62,481 nucleotides of DNA, taken from JBBDIK01 sp964640385 (GTDB lineage Bacteria; Actinomycetota; UBA4738; JBBDHU01). This document shows, one piece after another, positions 1-8,910 of this stretch. Both the position numbers and the translations under genes were made by a program. Each line of letters begins with the position of its first letter. Positions within the stretch are counted from its first letter, which is position 1. The DNA lies in the NCBI GenBank assembly GCA_964640385.1, contig CAZXFL010000012.1, positions 1 to 62,481 on the forward strand, read 5' to 3'. The notes beneath the pieces are model-generated. The model was not told the origin of the DNA, ran no database searches, and saw only the letters and a program-made list of their open reading frames with translations.

Positions 1-25
1 CCCTTGCTAGACTCGGCGTGTTCGC

Positions 26-940
26 ATGGCTACCACCGCCAGAACCGACCGAACCACCGTCCGGACGTCCGAGTCTCCACGGCTGCGTCCGTTCGCTCGC
101 GTGCGCGACGTCTGGGCCTACCGCGAGATCCTGACGAACCTGGTCCGCAAGGATCTCAAGGTCAAGTACACCCAGTCGATCCTCGGCGTGGCGTGGTCGA
201 TGCTCAACCCGGTCCTGTACCTGGTCATCTTCTCGTTCGTCTTCACGTTCGTCCTCAAGTCCAACATCCCCGCGTTCCCGGTCTACCTACTGTCGGGGAT
301 CATCGCGTGGACGATGTTCTCCGGGTCGCTGACCCTGGCCGTCAAGTCGGTCGTGGACAACACGAGCCTGGTCAAGAAGGTCTACTTCCCGAAGGAGATC
401 CTGCCGCTCTCCTCTGTGGGTTCCTCGTTCGTCGACTTCGTCTTGCAGACCGCCGTCCTGCTCGTCGTCATGATCGCCTTCGGCTATCCATTCCTCGGTC
501 CGAACGTCCTGCTGTTCCCGCTGGCGCTGATCGCGCTGATCACCTTCACCGTCGCGATCAGTCTGTTCGTGGCCGCGTTCAACGTTCGGTATCGCGATAC
601 CCAGCACCTCCTGGCGAATGCGCTCCTCGTCTGGTTCTGGCTGACGCCCATGGTGTACCCGGCCGCGTTCCTGCAGAAGAAGCTCTCGGACGTCTTCGGC
701 CTCAACCTGTTCCCGGTCTACATGGTGCTGAATCCGCTGGCCGACATCGTCTTCGGGTTCCAACGCGCGTTCTATGCGGAGGTGCAGCCGGCCGGCGCCC
801 CGGATCCTGTCCTGGTCGACATGAGCGTCGGCGGCCTAGCACTGCTGCAGCTAGCGGTGATCGCGGGATCGCTCCTGCTGCTCTGGTTCACGTGGCGCGC
901 GTTCTTCAACCGGTCGGCGGACTTCGCCGAGGAGCTGTGA
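26..940 (+). CDS. ABC-2 type polysaccharide/teichoic acid export permease (Wzm/TagG-like)
   Basis: Membrane half of an ABC exporter that moves a lipid-linked polysaccharide across the inner membrane. The 304-residue protein has a short polar N-terminus, then the segment LVRKDLKVKYTQSILG just before the first helix, which is typical of Wzm/TagG permeases, and about six hydrophobic helices between residues 50 and 295. Its stop overlaps the start of the ATPase gene by one base (TGATG), so the two are almost certainly one operon and one transporter. A TAGACT that could be a -10 element lies at bases 8-13, twelve bases before the ATG. The substrate is inferred only from the adjacent glycosyltransferases. 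Confidence 0.9.
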   Translation: MATTARTDRTTVRTSESPRLRPFARVRDVWAYREILTNLVRKDLKVKYTQSILGVAWSMLNPVLYLVIFSFVFTFVLKSNIPAFPVYLLSGIIAWTMFSGSLTLAVKSVVDNTSLVKKVYFPKEILPLSSVGSSFVDFVLQTAVLLVVMIAFGYPFLGPNVLLFPLALIALITFTVAISLFVAAFNVRYRDTQHLLANALLVWFWLTPMVYPAAFLQKKLSDVFGLNLFPVYMVLNPLADIVFGFQRAFYAEVQPAGAPDPVLVDMSVGGLALLQLAVIAGSLLLLWFTWRAFFNRSADFAEEL

Positions 941-2118
941 TGGGCGAACCGGCCGTTCAGATCGCCGACGTTGCGAAAGCGTTCAAGATCGTCAAGGAGG
1001 CGCCGACGTCGCTCAAGGCTCGCATCATGCACTCGCGCCGGCGAGCCGAAGAGTTCTGGGCGCTGCGGGACGTCACCTACGACATCCAGCCGGGGACGAC
1101 GGTCGGCCTGATCGGCCCCAACGGCTCGGGTAAGACAACGCTGCTCAAGATCATCTCCGGCATCCTGCGGCCGACGCAGGGCACCGTCACCACCCGCGGC
1201 CGGATCGCGGCGCTCTTGGAACTTGGGGCCGGTTTCCACCAGGAGCTGACGGGCCGCGAGAACGTGTACCTGAACGCATCGATACTCGGGCTGACGCGGA
1301 AGGAGACCGACAAGGTCTTCGACGACATCGTCGCCTTCGCCGGCCTCGAGGAGTTCATCGACACGAAGGTGAAGTTCTACTCGTCGGGGATGTTCGTGCG
1401 GCTGGGCTTCTCGGTGGCCGTCCATGTGGATCCGGACGTGCTGCTGATCGACGAGGTGCTCGCCGTCGGCGACGAGGGGTTCCAGCGCAAATGCCTGGAC
1501 CGCATCTCCCACTTCCAGCGCGAGGGCCGAACGATCGTGTTCGTGACGCACGTCGTGGACCAGGTCCTTGCTATCTGCACCGAGGCCATGATGCTCATGA
1601 ACGGACGGGTGCACGTGGCCGGAACCGCCCAGCGGGCGGTCGACGAGTACCGCCGGGTGCTCCTGGGGGACGAGACGGCCGTTCTCGAGTCGCACCCGAC
1701 CGGCGACGTGGAGGTCATGTCCGTGCAGGCATTCGCAGCGAACGGCCGTAGCCCGACCGCGCTCGCGCCGGGAGACGACCTCACGCTCCAGGTGGATGTG
1801 CGCGCCGCCGCGTCGGTGGACGATCCGGTCGTCGTGATCCGCATCCACGACCATCACGAGATCCTCGAGTACTCGGAGGATACGGCGCATCTCGGCGTCG
1901 ACCTGGGGCGGTTCGAAGGCAAGCGGCGGTTCCGGTTCAGGCTCCACGCGTTGCCCTACACGAGCGGCGAGTACACGCTCACGGCTCTGGTGCGTTCCCG
2001 CGACCATCAGACCGTGTACGGCATCAAGGAGCACCAGCATGGGTTCGCCATCCAGGCCGCGTCCGACCATCCGGCGGTGGCCTACATCCGAACCGACGTG
2101 GACGTGGAGGAACTGTGA
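940..2118 (+). CDS. ABC transporter ATPase for polysaccharide export (Wzt/TagH-like)
   Basis: Nucleotide-binding subunit for the permease just upstream, 392 residues. It has Walker A GPNGSGKTT near residue 58, a signature segment YSSGMFVRLGFS of the kind seen in Wzt/TagH rather than the standard LSGGQ, and Walker B VLLIDEVLAVGD. After about residue 250 comes a beta-rich tail as in Wzt proteins whose C-terminal domain binds the end of the O-polysaccharide, so this exporter may recognise a modified chain terminus; that is inference. A longer in-frame reading exists upstream, but the ATG at 940 is supported by the one-base overlap with the permease stop and by family length. Confidence 0.92.
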   Translation: MGEPAVQIADVAKAFKIVKEAPTSLKARIMHSRRRAEEFWALRDVTYDIQPGTTVGLIGPNGSGKTTLLKIISGILRPTQGTVTTRGRIAALLELGAGFHQELTGRENVYLNASILGLTRKETDKVFDDIVAFAGLEEFIDTKVKFYSSGMFVRLGFSVAVHVDPDVLLIDEVLAVGDEGFQRKCLDRISHFQREGRTIVFVTHVVDQVLAICTEAMMLMNGRVHVAGTAQRAVDEYRRVLLGDETAVLESHPTGDVEVMSVQAFAANGRSPTALAPGDDLTLQVDVRAAASVDDPVVVIRIHDHHEILEYSEDTAHLGVDLGRFEGKRRFRFRLHALPYTSGEYTLTALVRSRDHQTVYGIKEHQHGFAIQAASDHPAVAYIRTDVDVEEL

Positions 2119-3275
2119 GCGTACGGATCGCCGTCGACGCGACCTCAGCGGTCGACCAGCGCAAGACCGGCATCGGGTGGTACACCCGCCACCTGATCCG
2201 CTGGTTGCCCGAGGTGGATCCGGAAGGGACCTACCTGGCGTGGTATCTGCACTTCCGGGGTCTGGTGAACAAGCGTCGCTACTTCGACGATCAGGACACT
2301 CCCAACCTCGTGGAACGCGGCGTCGCGTTCCCCGGCCGGCTCTACTCGCGGCTCAACAACCGCCTGCAGATCCCGAAGGTCGAGTGGTTCACGAAGTTCG
2401 ACGTGCTCTTCGCGCCGAACTACCTGCCCCCGGCAACCAACAGCAAGGGACTGGTGATCACGGTGCACGACCTGGCGTTCAAGATCCTGCCGGAGACGGC
2501 GCCGCACGTGAACAAGTATTGGCTCGCCTACTTCGACCGTGCGCTCAAGAACTCGGCCGAGATCGTCACGGTGTCGGAAGCCACGCGCCGCGACCTGATC
2601 GAGATCTACGATGTGGCCCCCGAGAAGGTGACGGCGGTGCTCTCGGGGGTCGACATGGACGTGATCAAGCCCGCTGCGCCCGAGGACATCGAGGCCGCGC
2701 GGGCCACGTACGGCATCGACGGACCCTACTTCCTGTTCATCGGGGGGCTCGAGCCGCGCAAGAACCTTCGGATGATGCTGCGGGCCTTCGGGAGGATGCC
2801 CGACGACGTGCGTCCGAACCTCGTGCTGGCGGGCTCCCCGGTCCCGTGGGTCCCCGGCGGCAAGGACATGGTCGAGTCCGCGGTGCGGGCCCTGCCGCCG
2901 TCGGCGCGGGACCAGGTCATCCTCACCGGTTACGTCTCCGAGACCGACAAGCTCGCCCTGCTCACCGGGGCCGAGGCCCTGGTGTATCCCTCGGTCTACG
3001 AGGGGTTCGGACTCCCGGTGCTCGAGGCGATGGCCTGTGGGACCCCGGTCCTGACTTCGGACCTGTCCTCGTTGCCGGAGGTCGTTGGTGGCGACGCGGT
3101 CCTCGTCGATCCCTACGAGAGCGGCTCGATCGCCGACGGCATGGAGCGGCTCATGCGCGATGACGCGCTGCGGGCCCGGCTCCACGAGGCGGGCCCTCGT
3201 CGTGCCCGCATGTTCAGCTGGGAGGAAACGGCCCGGCAGACGGCCAAGGTCCTGCACCGGGCGGCCCAGCACTGA
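2115..3275 (+). CDS. GT-B glycosyltransferase, family 4 type
   Basis: Retaining glycosyltransferase of 386 residues with two Rossmann-like halves. The N-terminal half holds KTGIGWYTRHLI and the acceptor region. The C-terminal nucleotide-sugar half has FIGGLEPRKNLRMML followed by the E-x7-E signature in YEGFGLPVLEAMACGTPVL. It probably adds a sugar, often mannose in this family, to a lipid-linked glycan at the cytoplasmic face of the membrane. The start is a GTG that overlaps the stop of the ATPase gene (GTGA), and its own stop overlaps the next gene by one base. Donor and acceptor cannot be told from sequence. Confidence 0.88.
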   Translation: MSVRIAVDATSAVDQRKTGIGWYTRHLIRWLPEVDPEGTYLAWYLHFRGLVNKRRYFDDQDTPNLVERGVAFPGRLYSRLNNRLQIPKVEWFTKFDVLFAPNYLPPATNSKGLVITVHDLAFKILPETAPHVNKYWLAYFDRALKNSAEIVTVSEATRRDLIEIYDVAPEKVTAVLSGVDMDVIKPAAPEDIEAARATYGIDGPYFLFIGGLEPRKNLRMMLRAFGRMPDDVRPNLVLAGSPVPWVPGGKDMVESAVRALPPSARDQVILTGYVSETDKLALLTGAEALVYPSVYEGFGLPVLEAMACGTPVLTSDLSSLPEVVGGDAVLVDPYESGSIADGMERLMRDDALRARLHEAGPRRARMFSWEETARQTAKVLHRAAQH

Positions 3276-3697
3276 TGTCGGACACCCCCGAAGTCGATGC
3301 CCTCGAGGCGAAAGAGAGTCACACGATGCTGATCGCAACCATCCTCCTGTCGGTCGTCCTCGCCGCCGTGGCACAGATCATGTTGAAGCAGGGCATGATC
3401 CAGGTGACCGCGAAGAGCGGCGTCTTCACGCCGACCTCCGTCGTGTCGCTGAGGGCGGCCGCCGTGACCCCGCTCGTGTGGATCGGCCTCGTGACGTTCG
3501 GTCTGTCGGCGCTGGTGTGGCTGGCGGTCCTGTCGAGGGTGTCGCTATCGTTCGCCTACCCATTCGCCTCGCTCACGTACGTGATCATCTTGCTCTATGG
3601 GAAGTTCATCGCTGACGAGCCGGTGAGCCCGACCCGCTGGGCCGGAGTCGCGCTGATCGTCGCGGGGATCGTGCTGGTTTCCCGCGGTCCCGCCTGA
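3275..3697 (+). CDS. Small four-helix EamA/SMR-type membrane protein
   Basis: A 140-residue protein with four hydrophobic helices, starting at MLIATILLSVVLAAVAQIML and ending with a VALIVAGIVLVSRG helix. This is the half-size EamA/EmrE fold. Cut in between two glycosyltransferase genes it is more likely an ArnE-like helper of an undecaprenyl-phosphate-sugar flippase than a drug exporter, but that rests on context only. The ATG at 3275 overlaps the preceding stop; a second ATG at 3326 would remove 17 polar residues and match the family N-terminus better, so the true start is uncertain. Confidence 0.75.
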   Translation: MSDTPEVDALEAKESHTMLIATILLSVVLAAVAQIMLKQGMIQVTAKSGVFTPTSVVSLRAAAVTPLVWIGLVTFGLSALVWLAVLSRVSLSFAYPFASLTYVIILLYGKFIADEPVSPTRWAGVALIVAGIVLVSRGPA

Positions 3698-3717
3698 GCG
3701 GCGCGGCGGGTCCGGCG

Positions 3718-4566
3718 GTGGCCGATCTCGACGTCGTCATCGTGAACTACAACGCCGGGGAACATCTGCGGGCCTGCCTCGGGGCGCTCGAACGCGCGGC
3801 GGGCGAGCTGGCCCTCGACGTCGTTCTCGTGGACAACGCCTCGCGGGATGGGAGCGCGCAGCGGGCCCAGGGCGCGCACCCCGGGGTCCGCCTGATCCGC
3901 AACGAGGACAACGTCGGCTTCGCCGCGGCGGCCGATCAGGGCATCCATGCGACCCGCTCGCCGTGGGTGTTCGTCGTCAATCCGGACGCGGAGGTCGTTG
4001 CCGGCACGTTCGCCGAGATCCTGGCGCTGGCCGAGGCGCGTCCGCGGGTCGGGGTCGTCGGGCCGCTGGTCCGCGAGTCCGACGGGACGATCTACCCGTC
4101 GGCCCGGCGCATCCCCACGTTCTCCGATGCGCTCGGTCATGCGTTGATCGGCCCCATCTCGAAGGACAACCGGTTCACGCGGGCGTACACGCTCGCGGAC
4201 TGGGACCGGACCAGCGAGCGGGAGGTTGACTGGGTCTCCGGGTCCTGCATGTTCCTGCGCCGGGAGGCGGTCGAGCAGGTGGGCGCCTTCGATCCCGGGT
4301 ACTTCATGTACGCGGAGGACGCCGACCTGTGCACGAGGATGCGCCGGGCGGGGTGGAGCGTCCTGTTCACGCCGGCGATGGAGGTCCGCCACGAGGGCGG
4401 CGTGTCCACTCGCGGCAACCCCCGGATGGTGTGGGAGCATTCGCGGAGCATCTACCGGTACGTGCGCAAGTTCGTGCTGACGGGGTGGAAGCGGCCGCTC
4501 CTGCCGGTGGCCTGGCTCGTGGTGATGGCCAGGGCCGCGCTCGTGACGAGAGGGAAGACGCGATGA
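3718..4566 (+). CDS. GT-A glycosyltransferase, family 2 (WbbL-like, probable rhamnosyltransferase)
   Basis: Inverting family 2 glycosyltransferase, 282 residues. It opens with VVIVNYNAGEHLRACL, has a donor-binding VVNPDAEV acidic motif near residue 90 and the acceptor-side segment GYFMYAEDADLCTRM, typical of WbbL/rhamnosyltransferases. In M. tuberculosis wbbL1 sits directly beside the mannose-1-phosphate guanylyltransferase gene, the same arrangement as here, so transfer of rhamnose to decaprenyl-PP-GlcNAc (the arabinogalactan linker) is a reasonable guess. The start is a GTG 20 bases after the previous stop. The stop overlaps the next gene by four bases. Confidence 0.85.
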   Translation: MADLDVVIVNYNAGEHLRACLGALERAAGELALDVVLVDNASRDGSAQRAQGAHPGVRLIRNEDNVGFAAAADQGIHATRSPWVFVVNPDAEVVAGTFAEILALAEARPRVGVVGPLVRESDGTIYPSARRIPTFSDALGHALIGPISKDNRFTRAYTLADWDRTSEREVDWVSGSCMFLRREAVEQVGAFDPGYFMYAEDADLCTRMRRAGWSVLFTPAMEVRHEGGVSTRGNPRMVWEHSRSIYRYVRKFVLTGWKRPLLPVAWLVVMARAALVTRGKTR

Positions 4567-5579
4567 GAGCTGTCGTGCTGGTCGGCGGCGAGGGAACGCG
4601 GATGCGCCCGCTCACCGAGACCATCCCGAAGCCGCTGCTGCCCCTGATGGGTCGTCCGTTCCTGCACCACGTGCTGGACCACCTCGTCGCACATGGGGTG
4701 CACGAGGCGATCCTGTCGTCGCCGTACCTCGGCTCGAACTTCGCCAGCTTCATCGAGGAGCGTCACGGGGACCCGAAGATCACGTGGATCACCGAGGACG
4801 AGCCGCTCGGGACGGGCGGCGCGGTGCTGAACGCGCTCGACCAGGTGGGCACGGATCCGTTCTTCGTGCTGAACGGTGACATCCTGACCGACCTAGATCT
4901 CACCGAGATGGTTGCGGCGCACCGGGAACGGGGCTCAGCCGTGTCGATCTCCACCTTCCACGTAGACGATGCGCGTGCGTTCGGCCTGGTGATCACGGAC
5001 AACGCCTCCCGGATCCTGGAGTTCCGTGAGAAGCCGGAGGACCTGGTCCCGGGCGACGTGAACGCGGGGACCTATCTGATCGATCTTGCCGTCCTGCAGG
5101 AGTTCCGACGGGGTGTGAACACGTCGATCGAGCGGGAGATCTTCCCGGTGCTGATCGAGCGCGGAACGCCGATCACCGCGTTCGACTCCGACTGCTACTG
5201 GTTGGACCTCGGCACACCGGAGAAATACCTGCGGGCGCACTTCGACATCCTCGAGGGCCGCGTCGGGTTCGAGGCGAGCGTGCCGGCGCCTTTCATAGAC
5301 CCGACGGCCGAGGTCGACCTGCGCTCGCAGCTCGGCAGGTGGGTCGTGGTCGGGGAGAGGGTACGGATCGCGGAGGGCGTCGAGTTGGAGGACTCCATCG
5401 CGCTCGCCGGCGCGTCGGTCGGGCGGAACGCCAAGGTGGTGGGCACCGTCCTGGGTCCGTCGTCGGTCATCGGCGATGACGCGAGGGTCGACGGCTGCGT
5501 GCTCGGCGAAGGTGCGGAGGTGCCGGCCGGTGCGGTCGTCGCGGGCGAGAAGATCCGCCGGCAGGGCGGGCCCCCCTAG
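4563..5579 (+). CDS. Sugar-1-phosphate nucleotidyltransferase (probable mannose-1-phosphate guanylyltransferase)
   Basis: Makes an NDP-sugar from a sugar-1-phosphate and NTP. The 338-residue protein has the pyrophosphorylase signature GGEGTRMRPLTETIPKPLLP at the N-terminus, the metal-site region NGDILTDLD, and after about residue 245 a hexapeptide-repeat left-handed beta helix. This is the short RmlA2/GDP-mannose pyrophosphorylase architecture. Next to a WbbL-like gene, GDP-mannose is the likeliest product, with glucose-1-phosphate thymidylyltransferase as the alternative. The longer upstream in-frame reading lies inside the glycosyltransferase gene and is rejected in favour of the ATG at 4563 (ATGA overlap). 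The stop shares a CTAG with the convergent DUF3105 gene. Confidence 0.87.
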   Translation: MRAVVLVGGEGTRMRPLTETIPKPLLPLMGRPFLHHVLDHLVAHGVHEAILSSPYLGSNFASFIEERHGDPKITWITEDEPLGTGGAVLNALDQVGTDPFFVLNGDILTDLDLTEMVAAHRERGSAVSISTFHVDDARAFGLVITDNASRILEFREKPEDLVPGDVNAGTYLIDLAVLQEFRRGVNTSIEREIFPVLIERGTPITAFDSDCYWLDLGTPEKYLRAHFDILEGRVGFEASVPAPFIDPTAEVDLRSQLGRWVVVGERVRIAEGVELEDSIALAGASVGRNAKVVGTVLGPSSVIGDDARVDGCVLGEGAEVPAGAVVAGEKIRRQGGPP

Positions 5580-6214
5580 ATCGGGACCCCAGCTTCGGGG
5601 GCGTTCCCGATGTAGGTGCCGCCCTCCAGCGGTGGCGCCCGGTACGACGAGAGGAACGTCCTGACGGCCTCGAGGCTCAGGTCCTCGCAGTACTGAACGC
5701 GCTCCCACGCCACGAGCGCGAGGGCCGTGCCTTCCGGAAGCGCCCCGTCCGGTCCGGCGTCGGGGTAGTCGTAGGGCGCCATGATCGTGTGGTCGCCGTT
5801 CGCGGCAACGAAGTCCGCGATCGGCGCGAAGCCCGGCCCTGCGGTCACGCCCGGGGCGTACCAGATCACCGCGGCACCGTGTTCGAGGGAATGGATCGCC
5901 GCCGCGAGGTCCGGTGGGGTCTCGCTCACTCCCGCCGGCTGGGGGACGCTGGTGTGCGGGCCCGACGCCGGCGGCTGCGACGGATAGGTCGAAAGCGGCG
6001 GGAGTTGCTCGACGTGGAGCTGGTTCTCGTCTGCCGGGTCGTAGGGTCCGACGTTCTGGACCTCGGTGCATCCTTGCGTGCCGGGTGCAATCTTGGATGG
6101 GCTCACGGGTTGGGGCACCAATGTCGGGAGCGGAGACGGCGGCGTCGGCTTCGATGTGCAAGCGCCGACCACGAGGACGGCCGCCGCCACGACGGTAAGC
6201 GCCCGAGCCTTCAT
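5576..6214 (-). CDS. DUF3105 family lipoprotein
   Basis: A 212-residue exported protein. The N-terminus is a lipoprotein signal peptide with lipobox VVGAC near residue 18, followed by a proline-rich linker. The body matches its upstream neighbour and the DUF3105 family, with conserved blocks PPASGPHTS, IHSLEHGAAVIWY and TIMAPYDYPD. Two cysteines downstream of the lipobox, in GCTEVQNVG and YCEDL, are also present in the paralogue and could form a disulfide. The function of DUF3105 is unknown. The ATG overlaps the stop of the upstream paralogue by one base, so they are one transcription unit. Its stop shares CTAG with the convergent nucleotidyltransferase gene. Confidence 0.85.
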   Translation of the reverse strand: MKARALTVVAAAVLVVGACTSKPTPPSPLPTLVPQPVSPSKIAPGTQGCTEVQNVGPYDPADENQLHVEQLPPLSTYPSQPPASGPHTSVPQPAGVSETPPDLAAAIHSLEHGAAVIWYAPGVTAGPGFAPIADFVAANGDHTIMAPYDYPDAGPDGALPEGTALALVAWERVQYCEDLSLEAVRTFLSSYRAPPLEGGTYIGNAPEAGVPI

Positions 6215-7074
6215 CAGATGACGGCGCCCTTCTCCGGAGCGCTGCCCTTATACGGGTAATCGCCCAGGGTCGGGTACCGATACTCGGAGAGGAACTTCGC
6301 GACGACCGGAAGACTGAGTTCCTTGCAGGTCTGAACGTTGTGCCACGCGACGAGCGACATCTGCGCGCCGTTCGTCAGCTTCCCGGCGTCGCCCTCGTCC
6401 GGGTAGTCGTACGGAGCCATGATCGTGTGGTCGCTGTTGGCCTTGACGAAGTCCGCGATCTTCTGGAATTCGGGGCTCTTCTGGGCGCCGGGTTCGTACC
6501 AGATGATCGCGGCACCGTGCTCGAGCGAATGGACGGTGGCTCCCAGATCGGGGGCAGTGTCCTCAACGCCCGCCGGGAAGGTAAAGCCCGCATGCGGCCC
6601 GGAGGCCGGGGGTCGAGAAGGGTAGTTGGTGAGCGGGGACATGGCCTCCACGTGAGCCGAATCGGGATCTGTGTGCTGTGCGATTTCAGGCGGGTCGGTC
6701 GCGTCCGGTATGTAGGCGCCTACGTCCTCGACCTGCGAGCACGAGGCGGACTTGGCGGCTGCGGCCGCCTGCGCGATGAGTCCGGAGAACTCGGACTTCT
6801 TCTCGGCCTGCCTGCGGGTGAAGAAGACCACCCCGCCCGCGATGGCGCCGCCCACGACCAGGAAGATCAAAGCCTTGCGGGCGACCTGACGGCGCTGCCA
6901 GCGCTTGAGTTCACGTTCCTTGGCCCGCCGGACCTCCTCCTTGCGTTCGCGCCGCTCGGGGGCTGCCCCGCCGCGGGGCGGGACGGAGGGCTCGGAGGCC
7001 TCCGGCGTTTCCGCTTCGCCGCCAGCCTGGTCGGGCGGCGTGTACGGGCGCTTGCGCTTCTTCTTCTTGGCCAT
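6214..7074 (-). CDS. DUF3105 family membrane-anchored protein
   Basis: A 286-residue paralogue of the following lipoprotein gene. It starts with a very basic cytoplasmic stretch (MAKKKKRKRPYTPP) and a charged region to about residue 85, has a single transmembrane helix (ALIFLVVGGAIAGGVVFF) and an extracytoplasmic DUF3105 domain with PPASGPHAG, VHSLEHGAAIIWY and TIMAPYDYPDEG. The arrangement is type II membrane topology rather than lipid anchoring. A TAGACT lies about ten bases before the ATG and may be the -10 element for the pair. The role is unknown; the two copies probably arose by tandem duplication followed by a change of anchor. Confidence 0.84.
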   Translation of the reverse strand: MAKKKKRKRPYTPPDQAGGEAETPEASEPSVPPRGGAAPERRERKEEVRRAKERELKRWQRRQVARKALIFLVVGGAIAGGVVFFTRRQAEKKSEFSGLIAQAAAAAKSASCSQVEDVGAYIPDATDPPEIAQHTDPDSAHVEAMSPLTNYPSRPPASGPHAGFTFPAGVEDTAPDLGATVHSLEHGAAIIWYEPGAQKSPEFQKIADFVKANSDHTIMAPYDYPDEGDAGKLTNGAQMSLVAWHNVQTCKELSLPVVAKFLSEYRYPTLGDYPYKGSAPEKGAVI

Positions 7075-7139
7075 GCGGGGCGAGAGTCTAGCGGGTCGGG
7101 CCGCGCAGCGGGCAGCGTGACGGCAGCCGGGGCCCGCTA

Positions 7140-7460
7140 CTAACCCTCTTTCTTCGGGGCGGGGTACTTGAACTCGACGGGCTCGGCGTCCAGCCGGTCG
7201 GCGAGTTTGCTCAATGCCACGATGACCGAGACGCCGATGATGGTGATCGTGATGGCGTAGATGAACAGCGCCACCACCTGGGCTCCGGGCTGGTCGAGCA
7301 CGGCCTTGAAGAAGGTCGAGAGCGTTTCGTTCCAGGCGAGGGCGACGACGACACCGAACGCGGTCGTGAGCAGCGAGATCAGCGTGGCCAGGAAGGTCTT
7401 CGAGAGATGGGTCGCCTTATGGGTGACGTGCTGGGTCGGGGGCGGGTCCTGCTTGCTCAT
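7140..7460 (-). CDS. DUF5654 family membrane protein
   Basis: A 106-residue protein with a polar N-terminus, one helix around residues 24-44 (LATLISLLTTAFGVVVALAW) followed by NETLSTFFKAV, and a second helix around residues 62-84. This two-helix layout with the W-N-E segment fits DUF5654, a family without known function. The start at 7460 is chosen because GAGGAGGAG lies immediately upstream at good spacing; longer readings run through the divergent permease gene. It is divergent from the purine permease, with 99 bases between the two starts. Confidence 0.7.
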   Translation of the reverse strand: MSKQDPPPTQHVTHKATHLSKTFLATLISLLTTAFGVVVALAWNETLSTFFKAVLDQPGAQVVALFIYAITITIIGVSVIVALSKLADRLDAEPVEFKYPAPKKEG

Positions 7461-7559
7461 GGCTCCTCCTCGGTCGGTCGTCCGTCGAGCATAGAGGGGG
7501 TCCTTGCCCCGGGCGGGAGCCGGGCTAGGATGAAAACAGCGGTCCCCGGGGGTGATGTC

Positions 7560-8903
7560 ATGGCGTCCACGGGTATCGACACGAAGTTCGACCGCTTCTT
7601 CCAGATCTCCGAACGCGGCTCCTCCATCCGGACCGAGGTCCTCGCCGGGCTCACGACGTTCCTGACGATGGCTTACATCCTGTTCCTGAACCCGGTGATC
7701 CTCGGCGGCCTCCCCCGGGCGGCTGTGTTGACCGTGACCGCGCTGGCGGCGGGGATCATGACCATCGCCATGGGGGTGTACGGCCGTGTTCCCATCGCGA
7801 TGGCCGCCGGCCTCGGGCTGAACACCTTCGTCGCCGTCACGCTCGTCGGCGCCTACCACCTCTCGTGGCCCGCAGCGATGGGCGTAGTCGTCCTCGAGGG
7901 GGTCCTCATCACGATCCTCGTTCTGACGGGCCTGCGGGAAGCGATGCTCCACGCGATCCCGAACGACCTCAAGCGCGCGATGGCGGTCGGGATCGGTCTG
8001 TTCATCGCGTTCATCGGATTGCAGGGCGCCGGCGTCGTGACGAGCGGTGGGCTCGGAACGAACCTCCTGGGTTCCCGGACGCTCGTGTTCGGCGTTGGGT
8101 TGGTGGTGACGATCGTCTTGCTCACGCGCAAGATCAGAGGGGCGTTCGTGCTGGGCATCTTCGCTGCCACGGTCGTCGCCGTCATCGCGAACCAGTTCAC
8201 CCACGTCTGGGGTCGCGGGGTGACGGCGGACATCCCGGAGCGCGTCTTCGCGACGCCGGACTTCTCCTTGGTCGGCGAGGTCGACGTTCTCGGCGTGTTC
8301 GACGCGGTGCCGGTGGTCACCGCGATGGCGCTCATCGCCGCGTTGATGCTGGCGGACTTCTTCGACACGCTCGGCACGGTCGTCGGCGTGACCACCCTAT
8401 CGGGGGACATGACCGACGACGGGAAGCTCCCAGGGATCCGGCGGATCCTACTCGTCGACTCGCTGGGGGCGGTCCTCGGCGGCCTCACCTCCTCGTCCTC
8501 GAACACGACGTTCATCGAGAGCGCGGCCGGGGTCTCCGACGGCGGGCGGACCGGGCTCGCCTCGGTCGTGACCGGAACCCTGTTCCTGGTCGCGCTGTTC
8601 TTCTCGCCCCTGGCTGCGGTGGTTCCGCCGGAGGCGACGGCGCCGGCTCTGGTCGTCGTCGGCTTCCTGATGATGCGCTTCGTTGCCGAGATCGACTGGC
8701 GGGACCCCGGCCTGGGCGTGCCGGCGTTGCTTACCGTTCTCTTGATGCCCCTGACCAGCAGTATCGCGAACGGGATCGGCGCGGGCTTCATCGCCTACGT
8801 GGTCATCGCGGTGTTCCGCGGGCGGGCGCTCAAGGTGCACTGGCTGCTGTACGTGGTGTCACTGGTGTTCGCGTGGTACTTCGCGCGCGGGTTGATCGCC
8901 TAG
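7560..8903 (+). CDS. NCS2 purine permease (AzgA/PbuG type)
   Basis: Proton-coupled uptake of adenine, guanine or hypoxanthine. The 447-residue protein has the family N-terminus FFQISERGSSIRTEVLAG, then TTFLTMAYILFLNP, and 12-14 hydrophobic segments, with the substrate-site region ADFFDTLGTVVGV near residue 265 and SSSSNTTFIESAAGV near 310. This is the AzgA-like branch of NCS2. The ATG at 7560 follows GGGGGTGAT at good spacing; an ATG at 7530 in the same frame has no clear ribosome binding site. The PNP and AhcY genes 16 kb downstream give it a plausible salvage context. Its stop is ten bases from the convergent fbiB stop. Confidence 0.9.
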   Translation: MASTGIDTKFDRFFQISERGSSIRTEVLAGLTTFLTMAYILFLNPVILGGLPRAAVLTVTALAAGIMTIAMGVYGRVPIAMAAGLGLNTFVAVTLVGAYHLSWPAAMGVVVLEGVLITILVLTGLREAMLHAIPNDLKRAMAVGIGLFIAFIGLQGAGVVTSGGLGTNLLGSRTLVFGVGLVVTIVLLTRKIRGAFVLGIFAATVVAVIANQFTHVWGRGVTADIPERVFATPDFSLVGEVDVLGVFDAVPVVTAMALIAALMLADFFDTLGTVVGVTTLSGDMTDDGKLPGIRRILLVDSLGAVLGGLTSSSSNTTFIESAAGVSDGGRTGLASVVTGTLFLVALFFSPLAAVVPPEATAPALVVVGFLMMRFVAEIDWRDPGLGVPALLTVLLMPLTSSIANGIGAGFIAYVVIAVFRGRALKVHWLLYVVSLVFAWYFARGLIA

Positions 8904-8910
8904 AACTGGC

